Below, one piece after another: positions 5,226-5,236 of a stretch of 5,236 bases of DNA (positions are counted from its first letter, which is position 1; each line of letters opens with the position of its first letter). Below the pieces are notes generated by a model, which was not told the DNA's origin, searched no databases, and saw nothing but the letters and a program-made list of their open reading frames with translations. The translations under genes were made by a program, and so were the position numbers. The stretch comes from Desulfuromonadales bacterium C00003107 (GTDB lineage Bacteria > Desulfobacterota > Desulfuromonadia > Desulfuromonadales > Syntrophotaleaceae). The stretch is from NCBI GenBank assembly GCA_001751225.1, contig MAXT01000409.1:1-5236 (forward strand), read 5' to 3'.

Positions 5226-5236
5226 GATCTTCGTCC

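Overview
This is a bacterial accessory region. Every supportable gene lies on the minus strand, so the window reads from high to low coordinates. Nearly everything encoded is a secreted protein: four N-termini carry a Sec-type signal peptide, and the bodies are beta-rich and modular. The modules (PVPDIKANG linkers, DWW...YFGVDLNxNGxxD C-termini, a short FQWNPGSLKF C-terminus, and a GGC..H...SHD..D.C segment) are, from memory, frequent in secreted proteins of Desulfobacterota and other former Deltaproteobacteria. An uncultured member of that group is the best guess, by inference only. No housekeeping gene, tRNA, rRNA or CRISPR array is present.

Layout in transcription order. At 5067-5225 is a 52-residue charged small protein at the window edge. 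At 4945-5016 is a 72-bp palindromic dispersed repeat. At 4631-4944 I can assign nothing. At 4372-4629 is an orphan C-terminal module of a secreted protein that has lost its 5' part. At 3653-4258 is a complete 201-residue secreted protein. At 1938-3529 is a secreted Asp-box (BNR, sialidase-fold) beta-propeller interrupted by one frameshift. At 955-1872 is a lipocalin-like secreted protein with the DWW/YFGVDL C-terminal module, interrupted by two compensating frameshifts. At 108-935 is a complete 275-residue two-domain secreted protein. Strong Shine-Dalgarno sequences precede the four signal-peptide genes, and gaps are short (19 nt between the last two), so 4258-108 looks like one operon of exported proteins.

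The main result is that the two middle genes are each one gene split by single-base indels. Joining the frames gives a 530-residue propeller and a protein of about 305 residues. The joins are supported by restored conserved motifs and by the absence of a usable start for the downstream pieces. All three indels can be placed in short homopolymers, so either decay or consensus sequence error could explain them.

Other points of interest are a perfect 13-bp hairpin just before the Shine-Dalgarno of the lipocalin-like gene, with a competing fold that would hide that site, and a 20-bp inverted repeat (19/20) at 81-100 and 3581-3600. No substrate or cargo can be assigned to the secreted set. A surface or extracellular role is inference from the signal peptides and folds.
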